A DNA stretch of 64,000 bases from Phoronis australis. Taxonomy: Eukaryota > Phoronida > Phoronidae. Location: assembly GCA_002633005.1 (NCBI GenBank), contig NMRA01000164.1, positions 619,920 to 683,919 of the forward strand, in the 5' to 3' direction. Position 1 is the first letter of the stretch. Every line of letters starts with the position of its first letter. The notes under the pieces are model-generated. The model was not told the origin of the DNA. It was given only the letters and a program-made list of their open reading frames with translations, and searched no databases. Below are positions 12,910 through 25,540 of this stretch, piece after piece. Made by a program: the position numbers and the translations under genes.

Positions 12910-15600
12910 TGGCCAGCTGACACAAAGAAACGCTAATGTTGACACAGTGCTTGAGGTTGAAGCTAACGAGCTTAAAACGTTTGAAGTGCAAAGGCCAGCG
13001 GGATTTTATACTTCGCTTGCAAAAAGATAGTTACATTTGACGTTTAAAGACACCGAATTGTACTTGCAGAAAGTGCTGTCATGATCCATGATTTAATCTC
13101 ATATTCGAGTTATCGACCTACAAGTGAACCAGCGAGATTTTGATCTGTAACAAATGCTTTCTACCCAGTCGAATGCATACCCCACTAATAATTTACGCCG
13201 ATGGAAGAATCTGAATTGCTATTGGACAGCCGAAACTAAAAAAATACTACATCAGAATTTACTTTACTGGTTATTAAATTCTCCAGTGATTTAAATAAAA
13301 TTCCCGATTTTAATTTTAACAGTAAGGTTGGTGAAATAAAGAAGGCTACAGAAATGAGGGAAAAAACTGGACATTTGTACATAACATACATACATAACAC
13401 ATATGGTAATTTCTATACACATCCGGTTTGCATCAGCTTAAAGAGGAGTGCGTAGAATAATGGTATACATATCTGTTTGCTGCCGTTTTTGCAGTATCTG
13501 TGACCTGGTACCGAGACCATCATTACATACAAAACCACACCATAATGTGAAAACTAAGGTTCTAAAAAGGTATTCAGACGGAGAATACAGATGCAAACAC
13601 TTGCTTAAGCTATTAAGAAGTCAAATTTTATGAGTATTTCATACTGCTGACGAACTCCAAAGATTTTTTGATCGGTAAACCAAGAAGTACTAGAAATGTG
13701 GACTTTCCATTGGAGAGATATTAGCTCTCTTTAATTTTGAGACTAAAGACCAGTCTGTCTCTAACCACTTAACGACAAGAGACAAAGAGCATTTGCAACT
13801 CTCAGATACGTGCGAATAGAGTCGTCATCGGCGTACGAAGAGTAGGACAAGTTAAGAATGAGAAAATAGCACTTGTGTTCGCCAGTCTCATACGTGAGCA
13901 AAGTTGTTAAAACTAAAGATGCAATAATAAAGCTCAATCAACAAGGTTCATCCGAATTTCTTAAGTGGCTAACCGATACTAGGTGATGACAATTACCCAC
14001 AAAAGGTGACAGAGGGACACATTTTGATAGTTTCCGCTGAAAATGCGGCATATAAATAAGTATCAAGGACAAAAAACAACTTCATCATGTTCCTTATCGT
14101 GGCTCAACAGAAGTTTCATGTCGCGAGAGAATACCAATACCCAGAAGCTTGCTTCAAAATGTTTTGTGACGGACAACACTGAGTCTCTGCTTTGATGTGC
14201 TGACACTACTAAAGCGAGAAGCTCCGGAACTCCACGACTATGCAATCTCCAAGGTCGATGCTGTATTGATAAAAAGAACACTTCTCGCAGAAACGCAGGC
14301 ACTATGCCTGAAATTTTGGCAATCTAAGCGATAAGATGCAGTTGCACAGTTGCTGTAACATATGGAATAGGCAAAGCAGAAACAATTGCTGTTACTTTGA
14401 AAGGCTGCAAACAAGATTCAGCTAAACCAACCATCTGCAGACTTTGGTAATGTTAGACGCAGGCTACAACATTGTGGGTGCTTTCTACGATAACGCAGGA
14501 CAGCACTCGTTAACGACAGATACAAGTCAACCCTTACAGGCACAGTAAACAGGGGAATCAGTATTTAGCACCATAGTTCTGAAGCTTACCGCTAAAGACT
14601 AAGGTTTTTGAAGGAAACTACTCAAGGCACACCTTCTAATTTCTCAATTGTACAGTTCCCGTTCTTGAACTTTACATCCACTCCTTGTCAATCAGAATGT
14701 GGATGGGAGACAGACGAGACCGATGAATATCTCACTCCTCGCATTAAGAAGTGTATGAAGGACTGAGTACTTTAAGCACTTGATGATATCCCTTGTGCGG
14801 CGGTGTTACTGAGGAACCATTCAAAAACGGAAAACGCGGTTAAACGTGTTACAGTAATAAACAAAACATAACCTCTTTCAGTTATCTTGATCTAAATTAA
14901 CATCTATTACATATTTACAAATATGCTGACAAGTTACACAAAACTTGGGGCGAAGACAGGGTCGAACGTCAGCACCAACAGTCCAACACTTGAAACTTGC
15001 GACGCATCTTCAGCTCTTCGTCACCGAAACGTCCGCGTGACACGTTCCACAGACTCCACCGAAATAATACAGTCACTTTCTATGAACTAGACGTTTTGTC
15101 CACACCATAGCAAAGGCTCACCACACTAACAAATAACGCACAGTATTTTGAAAATATATGAACAAAACGTAAGAAAGTCTAACTTCAGTTTTCAAAAAAT
15201 TCATCACACATGTCTGCTCACCATTGCCGACCAAATAAAACTCTCGGATAAACCCAAAACTGTCCCCTAGCGGTAATACCTAACAGTACGGGACGTCAGT
15301 TCTCTTGTACAGCATTATGTGCCTAGATTTGCGCCAGTTCTTCAAACTAAAAAAAATGGACCGCATTCTTTTAAATACGATACCGAAGACATAGAAAATG
15401 ACCACCGCCTCTGCTGGCATCTTGTAGAGACGATGGTCATAGTCAACCGAATTCGAAGATAACTCAATTCGAGCTCATTGTCAGACGTTAGATATGCATT
15501 TTGTTGTGCGCGTTTGGGTCAAAGCTGTACATTTAATAATAGTATACAACACTCATGACTCACGCACGCATGCATGCACGCCGACATGCGCAAATACAAA
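12910..15600. other. Intron stretch without recognised exons
   Basis: No ShKT exon or other supportable gene is visible. The stretch from about 13.9 to 14.8 kb has broken open pieces that might be an old retroelement, but I could not match any named motif with confidence. Confidence 0.35.
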
Positions 15601-15613
15601 CATACACACAAAC

Positions 15614-15871
15614 CATGCGCGCACCCAGCCTTTAATATGGGGGGGGGCTCAAATTTCTGGCGATGTGGACCTTTTGCTGACAAAATGCGGGTGGACTAAA
15701 AAACGGGGTACCACCTTCACTGTGCGTCTGTGCCTTTTCAGTGGACTTTTGTCTCGTTATCTCGGACTTTTTTGTTTCTCTGAGGCGGACCTTTTTGCCC
15801 ACTTCGCCAAATGGGGAGGGGGAGTGGCTCATTCGAGCCCCCCGAGCCCCCCCTCCTTGGGTGCGCGCATG
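15614..15871 (-). mobile_element. MITE, family CATGCGCGCACCC, copy 2 (reverse orientation)
   Basis: A 258-bp second copy with ends CATGCGCGCACCC and GGGTGCGCGCATG, flanked by an exact 5-bp duplication CAAAC (15609-15613 and 15872-15876). Internal sequence matches copy 1 in reverse, including the GGACTTTTTGT-type blocks. The two different 5-bp flanks show two independent insertions. Confidence 0.88.
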
Positions 15872-15960
15872 CAAACACAAACGTAGTGCATAATGTAAAA
15901 ATTTTTCGCCCGTCCTTCCAATGTTTGGGCTTGTCCTTCCCATATGAAGGTCGATCCTTC

Positions 15961-16000
15961 AAGTCAAGTCAAGTCAAGTAAAGTCAAGTCAAGTCAAGTC
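15961..16000. repeat. (AAGTC)n short tandem array at the LINE 3' end
   Basis: About eight AAGTC units with one variant lie directly beyond the end of the minus-strand LINE fragment. Short tandem tails of this kind mark the 3' end of CR1/L2-like LINEs. Confidence 0.85.
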
Positions 16001-16680
16001 ATTTTATTTATAGTCGATTTAGTGAAACAAAGAGGCTAGTACACCGACAAATAAATAGATAAGTCATAAAATAAATACAATAAATAAATATACATATGTG
16101 AAATTAAAACAAAATTTAAAATACTATGTACAAGTTTAACAAAGTTGAGCAATTAGCACCATAGAAAGGAGATTATGTTTGATTAAAAAATCACAGATAC
16201 TGCACTTACAGGGAGGCTCAGTCCATGCGTTTGCATGCTGCATAAAAGTCTTTAAACGTAGGCACGATCTCGCCTCCTCTGATAATGAATTCCACAAATT
16301 AGAGCCATAGGCTCTGAAAGATAGTAGAGCATACCGAGTAGTTCAGCATTAAGGGATGTTTGTTCTATTGGATGATCTCAAGTTATATGGGGTCCTGCGA
16401 ATTGTAAGAAGGTCCCACAGAAATGGGGGTGACAAGTGGTTCAAAATTTTGAAAGCCTCTTCTAGAATCATTCTCTGTCTACCAAGCTCAAGAGTAGGAA
16501 GATTAGCTCTCAGTAATAGTGTTTCATATGGGCTAGAGAAATCATCAAAAACAAAACGCAGAGCCCTGCATTGAACTCGTTCAATCTTATGTGTATTGAG
16601 ATGGCCACAAAAATGCCAGATCAAACCACAGTAGAGAAACTGGGATAAAATAAAACATTGAAATATCCTATCTTACGCCA
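16001..16680 (-). mobile_element. LINE (CR1/L2-like) 3' fragment
   Basis: The minus strand encodes the C-terminal part of a non-LTR reverse transcriptase: LIWHFCGHLNTHKIERVQ, RALRFVFDDFSSPYETLL and NLRSSNRTNIP. After two in-frame stops it continues with LWNSLSEEARS and PPCKCSICDFL. The last block is the C-x-C-x2-C tail seen in many such LINEs. It is 5'-truncated near 16.68 kb and ends with the (AAGTC)n tail. Confidence 0.82.
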
Positions 16681-17294
16681 CCAACGTCCTTACCATTTTT
16701 GGGTCGGTCCTCCACTACTGATGGGTAAGCTTCATTCAGAATGATAAAGTCTCATTTTCTTTCGCCTTTGCACAACGGCTCTTCAAATTACAGTCATACT
16801 ACGTGTTTGTGGGGAAATTTATTGCTATTTACCTTCACAATAAAAATCCACAATCAATTGCTAAGTACTACTATGCCGAATTCAGGGAAGTCTAAGTCTA
16901 TCAGAACAGTTGCAAGCGTACACGTTTCCGCAGGTAGACATCAATGTTGGGGAGGGATATTCCTGACCAGTTTTGAAGATGACAAAAGGTGTGCCTTTTT
17001 CAAAAAAGGTGTGCTCAGCAGATTAAGTGTAATAAAAGTGGTAACATACAAAAAAATAACAACGGAGTCATGTTTTATCCGACTGTATGTTAGTTGACTA
17101 GAGTTTTGCGTTTTTAAAGGCGTGCCTGGGGGGCGCACTACTGCAATGTACTTTATTCGCTAATGGCGCAAAGGCGCAGTCCAGGAATATCCCTGGGTGA
17201 GTAACAGTGACAGGCTTCCCACGATCCATTGTGAATGGAAATCTTTCTCTGTCTACACAAAGGTCAGTTTGCGCAGTGTAATCAAAATACTTAC

Positions 17295-17555
17295 ACGCTA
17301 CCGTATCACATCTGTTGCAAGTTTTCATGCAGCGTACTTCCATAATTTCCGCGTGAGTTTCGCACTGTTTCAAAAGACGGCGCTGATGACAGTCATTATC
17401 CATGTCAAGACATTGTACAACTTCTTTCAGTTTTGACGCCGAGCAGAATCCACAAGTCTTCCTGCAACCATGTATCGACACACCTTCTGCATCTTGACAA
17501 TTCGTGCCCAATGTCCGGATATCACAGTCACCCGCAGTGTCTTTACATTCTACGT
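17295..17555 (-). CDS. Double ShKT exon (modules 8 and 9)
   Basis: This is a 261-bp phase 1-1 exon, acceptor tggcag, donor T|GTAAGTATT. The first module is CKDTAGDC, TLGTNC, then IHGCRKTCGFC. The second is CLDMDNDC, LLKQC, then IMEVRCMKTCNRC. All twelve cysteines are present. Reading past the donor gives 52 further residues before a stop, but the near-perfect donor, the phase, and the T|GT cysteine made with the next exon all favour splicing here. Confidence 0.88.
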
Positions 17556-17559
17556 CTGC

Positions 17560-18590
17560 CATGAAATGAACAGTGGATTTGGTTAGTACCTAGCAACATA
17601 CATGTAATAAGAGAAAAAGTTCCAATTGTAATGTTCGTGCAAGAGCGGAGTAGAGGCCTCTTGAAGACGAAATAACGGTTTCCCAAAGATGACATAGCGC
17701 GTGATCTCGAAATCTCACGATCCCAACTTAATTATCGCGAGATCTCGACTTCATTATTCCGGGTCTCGATACTATCAACATAGTCTGTTTCCAAATGCCC
17801 ACTGGTCTCAACTAATACACCGGGGTTCTCACAACGAATACTCAAAACAGTTTAGATAAGAACAGGTCTCAAACTAAATTGAATGCTTGGTTAGGGGCGT
17901 CGAGAGGGGTGGACAGGAGGGCCTACAACCGCGGGGACCGTGGAAGTTAAGGGGGCCCGGTACAGCAAAAACACAAGTTCCCGAAGTTTGTCCGGTCAGA
18001 TTCAGTTGGACACGGATAATAACTCAGAAAACCACGAGACCCTCAAAATTTGACGGGAACAGTTTTAAAAATTCTTACGTTCATATATGTGTCTGATGAC
18101 AGCTGGAAACCGACGAGACAATGTAGATTACGTTACGTTCAGTTGAATAATTTACAATAGTGTATGATATGAGCTGCTGGCATTTTGTACTAGAAAATAA
18201 ATGTTCTAACGGTAAAATATTTTTTCAGCGGCTTCTTTGCCAAAAAATATCCGAGTACCACCCAAACAAAACTGTAATATTAAAGAAGACGGTTCTTACT
18301 TATACTGTACTCCACGAACAATTTTACGCAAATGCACCTTTTTAATCGTATCCCTTAAAGCCTCATGTTTATGAGCCATTGTGATAGGCATACCATTTCA
18401 ATAAACAATTCAAACGGCATTTGCACTGGAAAGTTTTCTTACATTTTACGTAATAGGGAAGATGACTCAAATTTCAACGCTTATAAAAGCACACGCAATC
18501 CTATCTGGCGTGAAACCGAGTATAACGCTTATGGTCTCACTGAATACAAGTAAGTGACAATATTAATGAAAATAAGATTTTTCACCTTCA
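17560..18590. other. Intron stretch without recognised features
   Basis: No exon or repeat is supportable between the double ShKT exon and the inverted repeat at 18.6 kb. Confidence 0.4.
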
Positions 18591-18595
18591 ACATG

Positions 18596-18622
18596 TTTCG
18601 ATGTCTCAAACATCATCATCAG
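18596..18622 (-). ncRNA. Hammerhead-like core, copy 2
   Basis: On the minus strand: CTGATGA, T, GATGT-TTGAG-ACATC, GAAAC. Stem II is a perfect 5-bp helix and the core has the hammerhead order. It abuts the left arm of the inverted repeat at 18622-18704. Stem III and the cleavage triplet are not clear. Confidence 0.35.
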
Positions 18623-19764
18623 GACAAAACCACAGGCGCTTGGGTTTATCGCAAATGACGTCACTCAATAATATATATATAAGAAAACATAAAGGTTGGA
18701 CACTCGAAAACTGTTTGCTCAGAATTTTCTACTCAAATGTGCATGGAACTCCACGAAACTAGCATCGGACAACTCTTAGAATACTTTCTTTCATTCGATC
18801 TCTTCAAATTGCCTTCGAGTGGTGATTTGGCGACAAAAATGCCAAAAGAATGCCAAAATCACAAATTCAAGGAAGTGATTCCGTGATGTCATGGCAGACG
18901 GTCTTGGCACATCCGGGTTTTCGACGGACGCTCCCGAGCTAAATCCGAAAGTCTAATTTCGCGCGGCTTTCATCGTCAATCCCTCGACTACTTGATCATG
19001 AGAAGCAGAGAGCACTTTATTGTCAAATAAATGTAATTACTCACATATTTGTGTCAAATATAAATTATCGTGATACTGTATTGATATGCGAAGTTTTTGG
19101 GTACTGTGATTTCTTATGAAGGTTTTACTTTTGGCCAAAACCATGGAGTTAACTCGTCGGCCACGCGCATTGTAATACTTGCACGGACTGCGTTTCTTGG
19201 CCGAGTGTGTGTTGTGCTTCAATCAAAAAAGTGCGTTATGTCAAGATGAGAAACAATATACGCCAGTTTATGTAATAAAATTCTAAGTTAAGGGCTAAAA
19301 TGAGCCGTCAGTGGAGTAAAGTTACAAATAATCATTAAAATACTAACTTTAACATTCTCAATTAGTTGAGTTTTGGATTAGAATTATTGAATTTGAAATA
19401 TAGGTTGCTTGCTCAAACTCGAAGTTTCACCTACGACAGGCATACAAGTTGAAGCACAACTGAAATCCGTCATGTTTACTATTTCAGGTCCTTGAATTCA
19501 GAGTTTTGACATTGTTTTGGAAATTCCATCGCCAATTCACCACTCACGAAGACAGTTAATGGGATCTAGGAAAGATAAGGCTTCGAAGGTTTATGCAACA
19601 CCAGACTGAGGGAGGTGCACGCAGATTTTATTTGGATTTTGGACGGTTGAAGTTGGGAGCCTCGGCTTGGCAAAGTTTAAGTGTCCAACCTTTATGTTTT
19701 CTTATAGTATATATATTATTGAGTGACGTCATTTGCGATAAACCCAAGCGCCTGTGGACAAAAC
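18622..19764. mobile_element. Element bounded by about 84-bp near-identical inverted repeats
   Basis: 18622-18704 and 19680-19764 are reverse complements with very few differences, including the CGCAAATGACGTCACTCAAT block. The 975-bp interior shows no recognised coding sequence. The attached hammerhead-like core suggests a Penelope-related non-autonomous structure, but that is inference. Confidence 0.7.
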
Positions 19765-20588
19765 AAGGCCATCTACAATCTTGACCCACACAGTGCACAG
19801 TAGACCTATCAGGACATCTGGAGAGTGTCGAGTCTTGTCGTGAAGTGATTTAAGCTAGCACCGCAATAACTGTTCTTGTTAAAGGAGAATAAAGTACTTC
19901 CGGTAATGCATGTTTTTGTGTTGGATTATATAATTCACCAACGTCTGTTGCTTTTGGCAAGATGTCGCAAAGAGGTGAGAAGGGTTTACTAGAGAGAATG
20001 TATTGTCATTTCAGCTTCTCTCGCAGCTTGGAACCTTTCCTTTCTGTTGCGGCCGATTGTTGCCACTTTGCTGAGAGTGCAAATGATCTTGTGATAGACG
20101 ACCAAACCAATGAGATAAATATAGCTAGTCTATGTATATAGCTCATTGGACCAAACATCATCTGTGATGGAAATAGATCATCCAGCTGCGATGTATTCCG
20201 CCACTGCAGTAGACCACTGTACCATTTTTCCTTGTCCTTCCTACATTTGCTCTGCCAGTATCCCGACTATGTTTGACCTGTGCACCCATTACTTTCACAA
20301 CGGCCTCATCATGGGACTGTGGGTAGTGTGGCAAGAATGTTAAATGACGTACCCCCAGTCTCAGAGAAAGTCCTGGGAAGCTCCATGAAAGTTTCCGGTG
20401 ACCTCAGAGCGCTAGTGTTTTGCTCGTTAGGCAAATTTCACGCTAACAAGATTTGCACGCAAGTTAACGAGAAAGAGTGTACCGTTTACACCAGAGTATC
20501 AAGCGAGCTCCTCGGCACATCAAGGGCTTGATGTTGCCGTCACGGATTGAGGGGAGGTACTCGCTATTCTTGGGTTTGACTGAACATG

Positions 20589-20710
20589 CGCCAGATAAAC
20601 TAGACAACGAGTTGTAAGTTTAACGAGTTTATATCGCAGCCGACAATACAACGAGGCGGAACCGGAAGAGCTCCCACCAAACACAGTCGTACGAATAACA
20701 ATACAATGGC
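20589..20710 (-). repeat. 3' LTR of gypsy element (about 122 bp)
   Basis: It shares about 90 percent identity by eye with 26616-26738, including GTACGACTGTG and TAGTTTATCTGGCG. Identity stops at both edges. The exact LTR ends are uncertain by a few bases because the flanks happen to match briefly. Confidence 0.75.
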
Positions 20711-21036
20711 GTGATTGCCTCTTCTGTCACAGAAAATGAGGCAAACTTTGCACTAAGAACGGGTAGTAGAAAACAAAATCAGTAAACACAGTGCTAATAA
20801 GATTCCCAGTTACTATGGCGTTAACAAAGTACAAAGTAAAATCAGTCATAAAGCCAATCGTCCGTTTGCCAATGAGGTTTGTGGCGCTGCCTTTGCGATC
20901 TTCTCTGGGCCTCCGGATGAGCAGGGAAGACGGCTGGCGGGATGCATCAGGGGGAGGAACAGTGGTGGATGGCACAGCTGGGGCGGCAAGTGGGCCACGT
21001 GAAGGTAGTACACCGTCGTTGCACCATGGAGCTGGA

Positions 21037-21432
21037 TCACATTACGAGGGCAACGATGAAACGGGATACTGGAACAGCGGAAGACGGTGGGAACTCGTCG
21101 TCGTCATCGTGGCCACAAGGGGCAGTGACAGGTGATGCAGCTGGAATGTCAGTAATCTCTGACGGAACCCGGTAACACTCGCTACGTTTGACACGGTAAG
21201 AAGCATTACGTAATTGGTCTGCAGAAAATTTCCGAACACTAAACCACACGCTATCGGAAGCAACCACGAGGTATCGTGGACGGGGTCTGGTCTTGTCGCT
21301 ATCAGAGTACAGGTAAACGAGATCGCCGATGGATGCGTCGCATTCTACTGTCTGGTTGGTCAAAGGAGCCTTGGATCGTGCACTAGATCCATGGTTGATG
21401 GTGCGCCGTTGTCGTTGGGAAGAGATCAACAA
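21037..21432 (-). pseudogene. Gypsy integrase C-terminal domain
   Basis: It encodes IGDLVYLYSDSDKTRPRPRY, then WFSVRKFSADQLRNASYRVK. The VGDLVYL...R.RY...K block is the small beta-rich C-terminal domain of integrases in this lineage. The same domain recurs at 49.1-49.4 kb in the second copy. Confidence 0.75.
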
Positions 21433-21465
21433 GTTGTCATGAACTGGTATTTGGCAATTGGTGAA

Positions 21466-22301
21466 CTAGTCGCGCTGAAACCACATCTTTCTGGCAGACA
21501 ATCCGGTGGAGCGAAGGCGGCTGTTCAATCGAACAGCAGCAACGGCCAGCTGTAAGGAACTGACATTGCCGGCTCCATGCTGATCATGCAGTAACTCGTG
21601 TGACAACTCCCGTATGGCCTTCTCTGCGACAGGGTTATGGTTGGAATTCTTGATGCGTCCGATCTCAATTGAAATGCGATGATTTTCTAGTTTTTCCTTT
21701 TGAAGAGCCTGGAAACCTGAAGCCGGATCTGTACGGATAACTGCACGAGGGCCGTCTAACGAGCGCAGTTCGAGACACATTTGGAGGAGACCATTTCGAA
21801 GATCCTCGAGGTGTTCAGTAGCAATGATACAAGCCGCTGTGTAAGAAGAGACGCACTCTCGGAGTACCAAAATCCAGGAAAAGAGCGCATTGAACAACAT
21901 TGATGGCACATGCGTGTGCAACGATCAATGGCAAACTCTAAATCAAGTGCAAAGAAGTATCGTTGGGTAACAAGTTTCAGTTGATGGGAGGTGGGGTGAT
22001 CCAGCCGTAAATAAAGTGCAATGAGTAAGCCGTCCAAGATAGGACGTGGAACGATGATGCGTTCTTCATAAGCGACGAGAGGCTTGTCTAGCCGAGCTAC
22101 AAGTAAACCATCTGACGNTTGAGATGAGAGTGTACTCGCCGTAACTCGGGAGACTCGGACTGAATGGATACCCAAGATGACCTCGTGGTGAACGGAGTTT
22201 TGTGTTCTCCCTGAAGGACCTCGGCAGCAGTCGCGCGGAGCACCACACAATCTTCCTGAGTGTTCACGAAAAGGCACACTTGGCAAGAAGCGTCGGTTCA
22301 C
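21466..22301 (-). pseudogene. Gypsy integrase: zinc finger and core, with deletion
   Basis: The zinc finger reads LDHPTSHQL ... RCTRMCHQC (H-x3-H, C-x2-C). The core follows after a deletion: LVLRECVSSYTAACII, RTDPASGFQAL and GRIKNSNHNPVAEKAIRE. The deletion after CHQCCSM removes the strand carrying the first catalytic Asp, and the frame changes there. A single N lies at 22118. Confidence 0.8.
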
Positions 22302-22500
22302 TCTGGGCTGTGGCGACTCGCAAAGACGGAGACGATGTTAGTGGCACCAGATACGTGACGAACGATAGCCTGGTAGCGAGAAACGGTGGAGAGAAACGTC
22401 GACACGCGAGGACTGACTGAGAATTCGCCCCTACAGAGTTTCTCGAAAGCTTGTACACAAGGCTTGCTGTCAGTAAGTAAACAGGTCTCGACGTTATTAA
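22264..22500 (-). pseudogene. Gypsy RNase H, C-terminal part
   Basis: The minus strand encodes [15 protein letters not shown], then [18 protein letters not shown], the second half of RNase H with the SDSK-like block and the conserved H-V-S-G-x-x-N. It is separated from the first half by about 1.17 kb of unrelated sequence plus the N gap. Confidence 0.75.
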
Positions 22501-23667
22501 AATTGCCAGGTCACATTTTGCGACCTAGCCAAAATCCCAAGTCGCATTTTCAAAATCCAACTCGCATTCATAAATGCCAGGTCGCAAATTTTCCCTCCAT
22601 TTTTACGCGCAAAAATTGATTTTTTAGATTATGGAGAAAATGTTTAGATTATGCTTTTACCTGCAGCGTTAAATACCCACAAATTTCAGATCGTAAAATT
22701 GACTTCTTTCATGCAGATACGACGTTACTGTTCTTCACGACCACCATTGAAAGGCTCCCGAGCGCAAGGCAAGTTGCCGACGTGAAAGTTGAATCAGTGC
22801 TCTCTAACTGACACGGGCATTCGAGTAGCTAAGTTTGCGATGTGAAGAGGGAGAAAATGCCCGATGAAAAAGTGAAAAAGTATCCTGGATTTTGCTAGGT
22901 CTGACCTACTACTGTCTGTCATAAAAGTCGTTAAAGATTCAAACTAACTCGGAGTGCAAATTCCCTCCACTTTTTGTTCGCAGCCCAAATTTTGCAACTT
23001 AACTCGACGTTTGAAAAACATCTGTCAAAGTATCCGTGAAACGATGCCCTAACCGAATGACCTATTTGGATGCACGGGAACAATTCAGTGCAAATTTCAC
23101 AACAAAATGTGATACTTATGCTGTTTACGTACTCAACAATTAGTTTTCCATGAAATGAATAGCCTCAAAATAATTCCCGATTCCCTCCGTGCGGGTTTCC
23201 ATCGGGTAATGACGAGTTTGCTCCTCAATATACCTTCCAAGCACGGGAAAAATAGGTCAGTCACAAAACGACACGCACGTTACTAGTGTTAACTTTCTTT
23301 CGGTGGCATAAAACAAAGCCGGGATTTGGTTTTTACGTGTTGAGAAAAGACGTTTTTTGAAAACTGAGTTTGTTGCGTAGAATGAGAATAACACACCCTA
23401 TAGCCTGCGTGTAAATTTTAAACCACGCGCGGTCGTTTGCAGTGCGCTAGCCTGAACTGTGGGCGCTCAGTTGGAATTTCTCAAAAGTTGAGGGGGAACG
23501 CTTAGAGGATAGTCGGTAAACTGAGTGTTTGCGGTAATAGGATATTAAAAGACTGCAATGGTACAAAATAATACGATTTTTTCGAGACAAAACCTATCCT
23601 AGATACCGTTACCACCTACACTGTGCCCTTTTTAGCCAGCAGGAATGGTTTTGTTTTTAATTGCCCG
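22500..23667. other. Foreign sequence inserted in the gypsy RNase H
   Basis: No gypsy coding sequence is seen here although both sides are RNase H. Near 22505-22610 the motif (C)CAGGTCGCA / AAGTCGCATTTT recurs about five times, like the internal repeats of a DNA element. The other end is lost in the gap, so the element type is unknown. Confidence 0.55.
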
Positions 23668-24283
23668 NNNNNNNNNNNNNNNNNNNNNNNNNNNNNNNNN
23701 NNNNNNNNNNNNNNNNNNNNNNNNNNNNNNNNNNNNNNNNNNNNNNNNNNNNNNNNNNNNNNNNNNNNNNNNNNNNNNNNNNNNNNNNNNNNNNNNNNNN
23801 NNNNNNNNNNNNNNNNNNNNNNNNNNNNNNNNNNNNNNNNNNNNNNNNNNNNNNNNNNNNNNNNNNNNNNNNNNNNNNNNNNNNNNNNNNNNNNNNNNNN
23901 NNNNNNNNNNNNNNNNNNNNNNNNNNNNNNNNNNNNNNNNNNNNNNNNNNNNNNNNNNNNNNNNNNNNNNNNNNNNNNNNNNNNNNNNNNNNNNNNNNNN
24001 NNNNNNNNNNNNNNNNNNNNNNNNNNNNNNNNNNNNNNNNNNNNNNNNNNNNNNNNNNNNNNNNNNNNNNNNNNNNNNNNNNNNNNNNNNNNNNNNNNNN
24101 NNNNNNNNNNNNNNNNNNNNNNNNNNNNNNNNNNNNNNNNNNNNNNNNNNNNNNNNNNNNNNNNNNNNNNNNNNNNNNNNNNNNNNNNNNNNNNNNNNNN
24201 NNNNNNNNNNNNNNNNNNNNNNNNNNNNNNNNNNNNNNNNNNNNNNNNNNNNNNNNNNNNNNNNNNNNNNNNNNNNNNNNNNN
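23668..24283. other. Assembly gap (616 N)
   Basis: A run of undetermined bases. Open frames running through it are artefacts. It hides the junction between the inserted sequence and the gypsy RNase H. Confidence 1.
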
Positions 24284-25540
24284 ATGTGGCGTGTCCTCAC
24301 GAGAGAGATATAGTGTACCAGCGATGCCCGGGTGTTTGGCGGAGGCATCCGTGACTATCAGCTGATCGTCCGGTCTGGGTAAAGTGATAGTTTTATGCGT
24401 GGACAATGCCTTTTGGGCTGAGGTGAAGGCAACATGTAACTTATCGGTCCAGGTAATGCGGTCCTTGGAATCGCATCCCGATATAGCGGAGTCCAGTGGG
24501 GCGATGAAAGAAGCACAGTAAGGCAGGACTCTCGACATAGCTTTCACAGCTCCGATGAAGGATCTCATTTGCCGAACAGTACAAGGTTTGGGACAAGACG
24601 AGACAGCAGCTATCCGATGTGAGCTAGCTTGTAAAATACCCATCTACCAAATCCAGCCGAGGACTTCTGTGCGTCGTGGGTCTATGACTGTCTTTGTAGA
24701 AGATAGACGGAGATCCGCCGTTGACAATGCATATAGCACCCTCTTCCAGTTGGTAATGAAGTCTGTGATAGTCTGACCACTACAGTATAGGTCGTCAGCA
24801 AGCTTGGTGACGGCTCCTTCTTCCAAAAGCTCTCCCAATACACGACACGTCAACTCTTCCAAAGCGGTTTCCGAACCGGGCATACCCATGGCGCAACGTG
24901 CGTAGACACGGATACCTCGGAAAGGTGTGGATACGCCGCAATATTTCATGGACTCTCGTGACAAAGGAATTTGATAGAAGGCACTCGTAAGATCATTCTT
25001 GATGATGAACATCCATTGAGCAATCTTCCGAAGCACGGAATCTACGTCAAGCATGAGAGATGGTTGGGGCTTGGCGAACCGACCGACGTCTGAAAATGCT
25101 GTAACTAAACGAAAACCTCCGTGGGGCTTCTTGACTAGAAACGAGGGATTAAGATATTCTATTGTAATACCAACATCCTCTGGGCCGGCGAATACTCCCA
25201 GGAGCTCCAGCTCGTTGAATCTTTGTTGCAATTCCAGGAGCTTGTCCTTGGAGTATTGGGAGAGGCGACCTTTTCTCTGTGGAGGTTGCGTAGGACCTAT
25301 GTTGACAACGGTCTCAAACGGGCCTGCGGCACCGTTGTACCCGGGGTATTGCGGATCAAATACATGAGCAAATTCGCGATGCAGGGCGTGGAACCTTTCC
25401 CGATCTGCAGCATATGCATATTATTGTCGGGATCAACGGCAACAAAGCGATGTTGATCGAAGGTAGTTTTGGGGGATGAGGTACATTGGGTGGCTGTCGG
25501 GGATCTAGATGGAATCTCCGAAGGAGTGAACACGGCGTGT
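24284..25540 (-). pseudogene. Gypsy reverse transcriptase and RNase H start
   Basis: The reverse transcriptase reads [60 protein letters not shown] and [10 protein letters not shown] (a variant of Y-x-D-D), then FIGAVKAMSRVLP. RNase H begins with QLIVTDASAKHPGIAGTLY. The frame shifts once near 24.64 kb, and the sequence is cut by the N gap at 24283. Confidence 0.82.

Noticed and set aside
13900-14800. Possible old retroelement coding region
   Set aside because: Fragments looked RNase H-like on the plus strand, but no named motif held up and stops are frequent.
15040-15080. Further hammerhead-like signal near the GAAACG at 15.03 kb
   Set aside because: A CTGAAGA block is present on the minus strand, but no GAAA follows a stem at the right distance.
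23623-24643. Very long open frames through the N gap
   Set aside because: Undetermined bases are read as open. Only the part after 24284 is real gypsy coding sequence.
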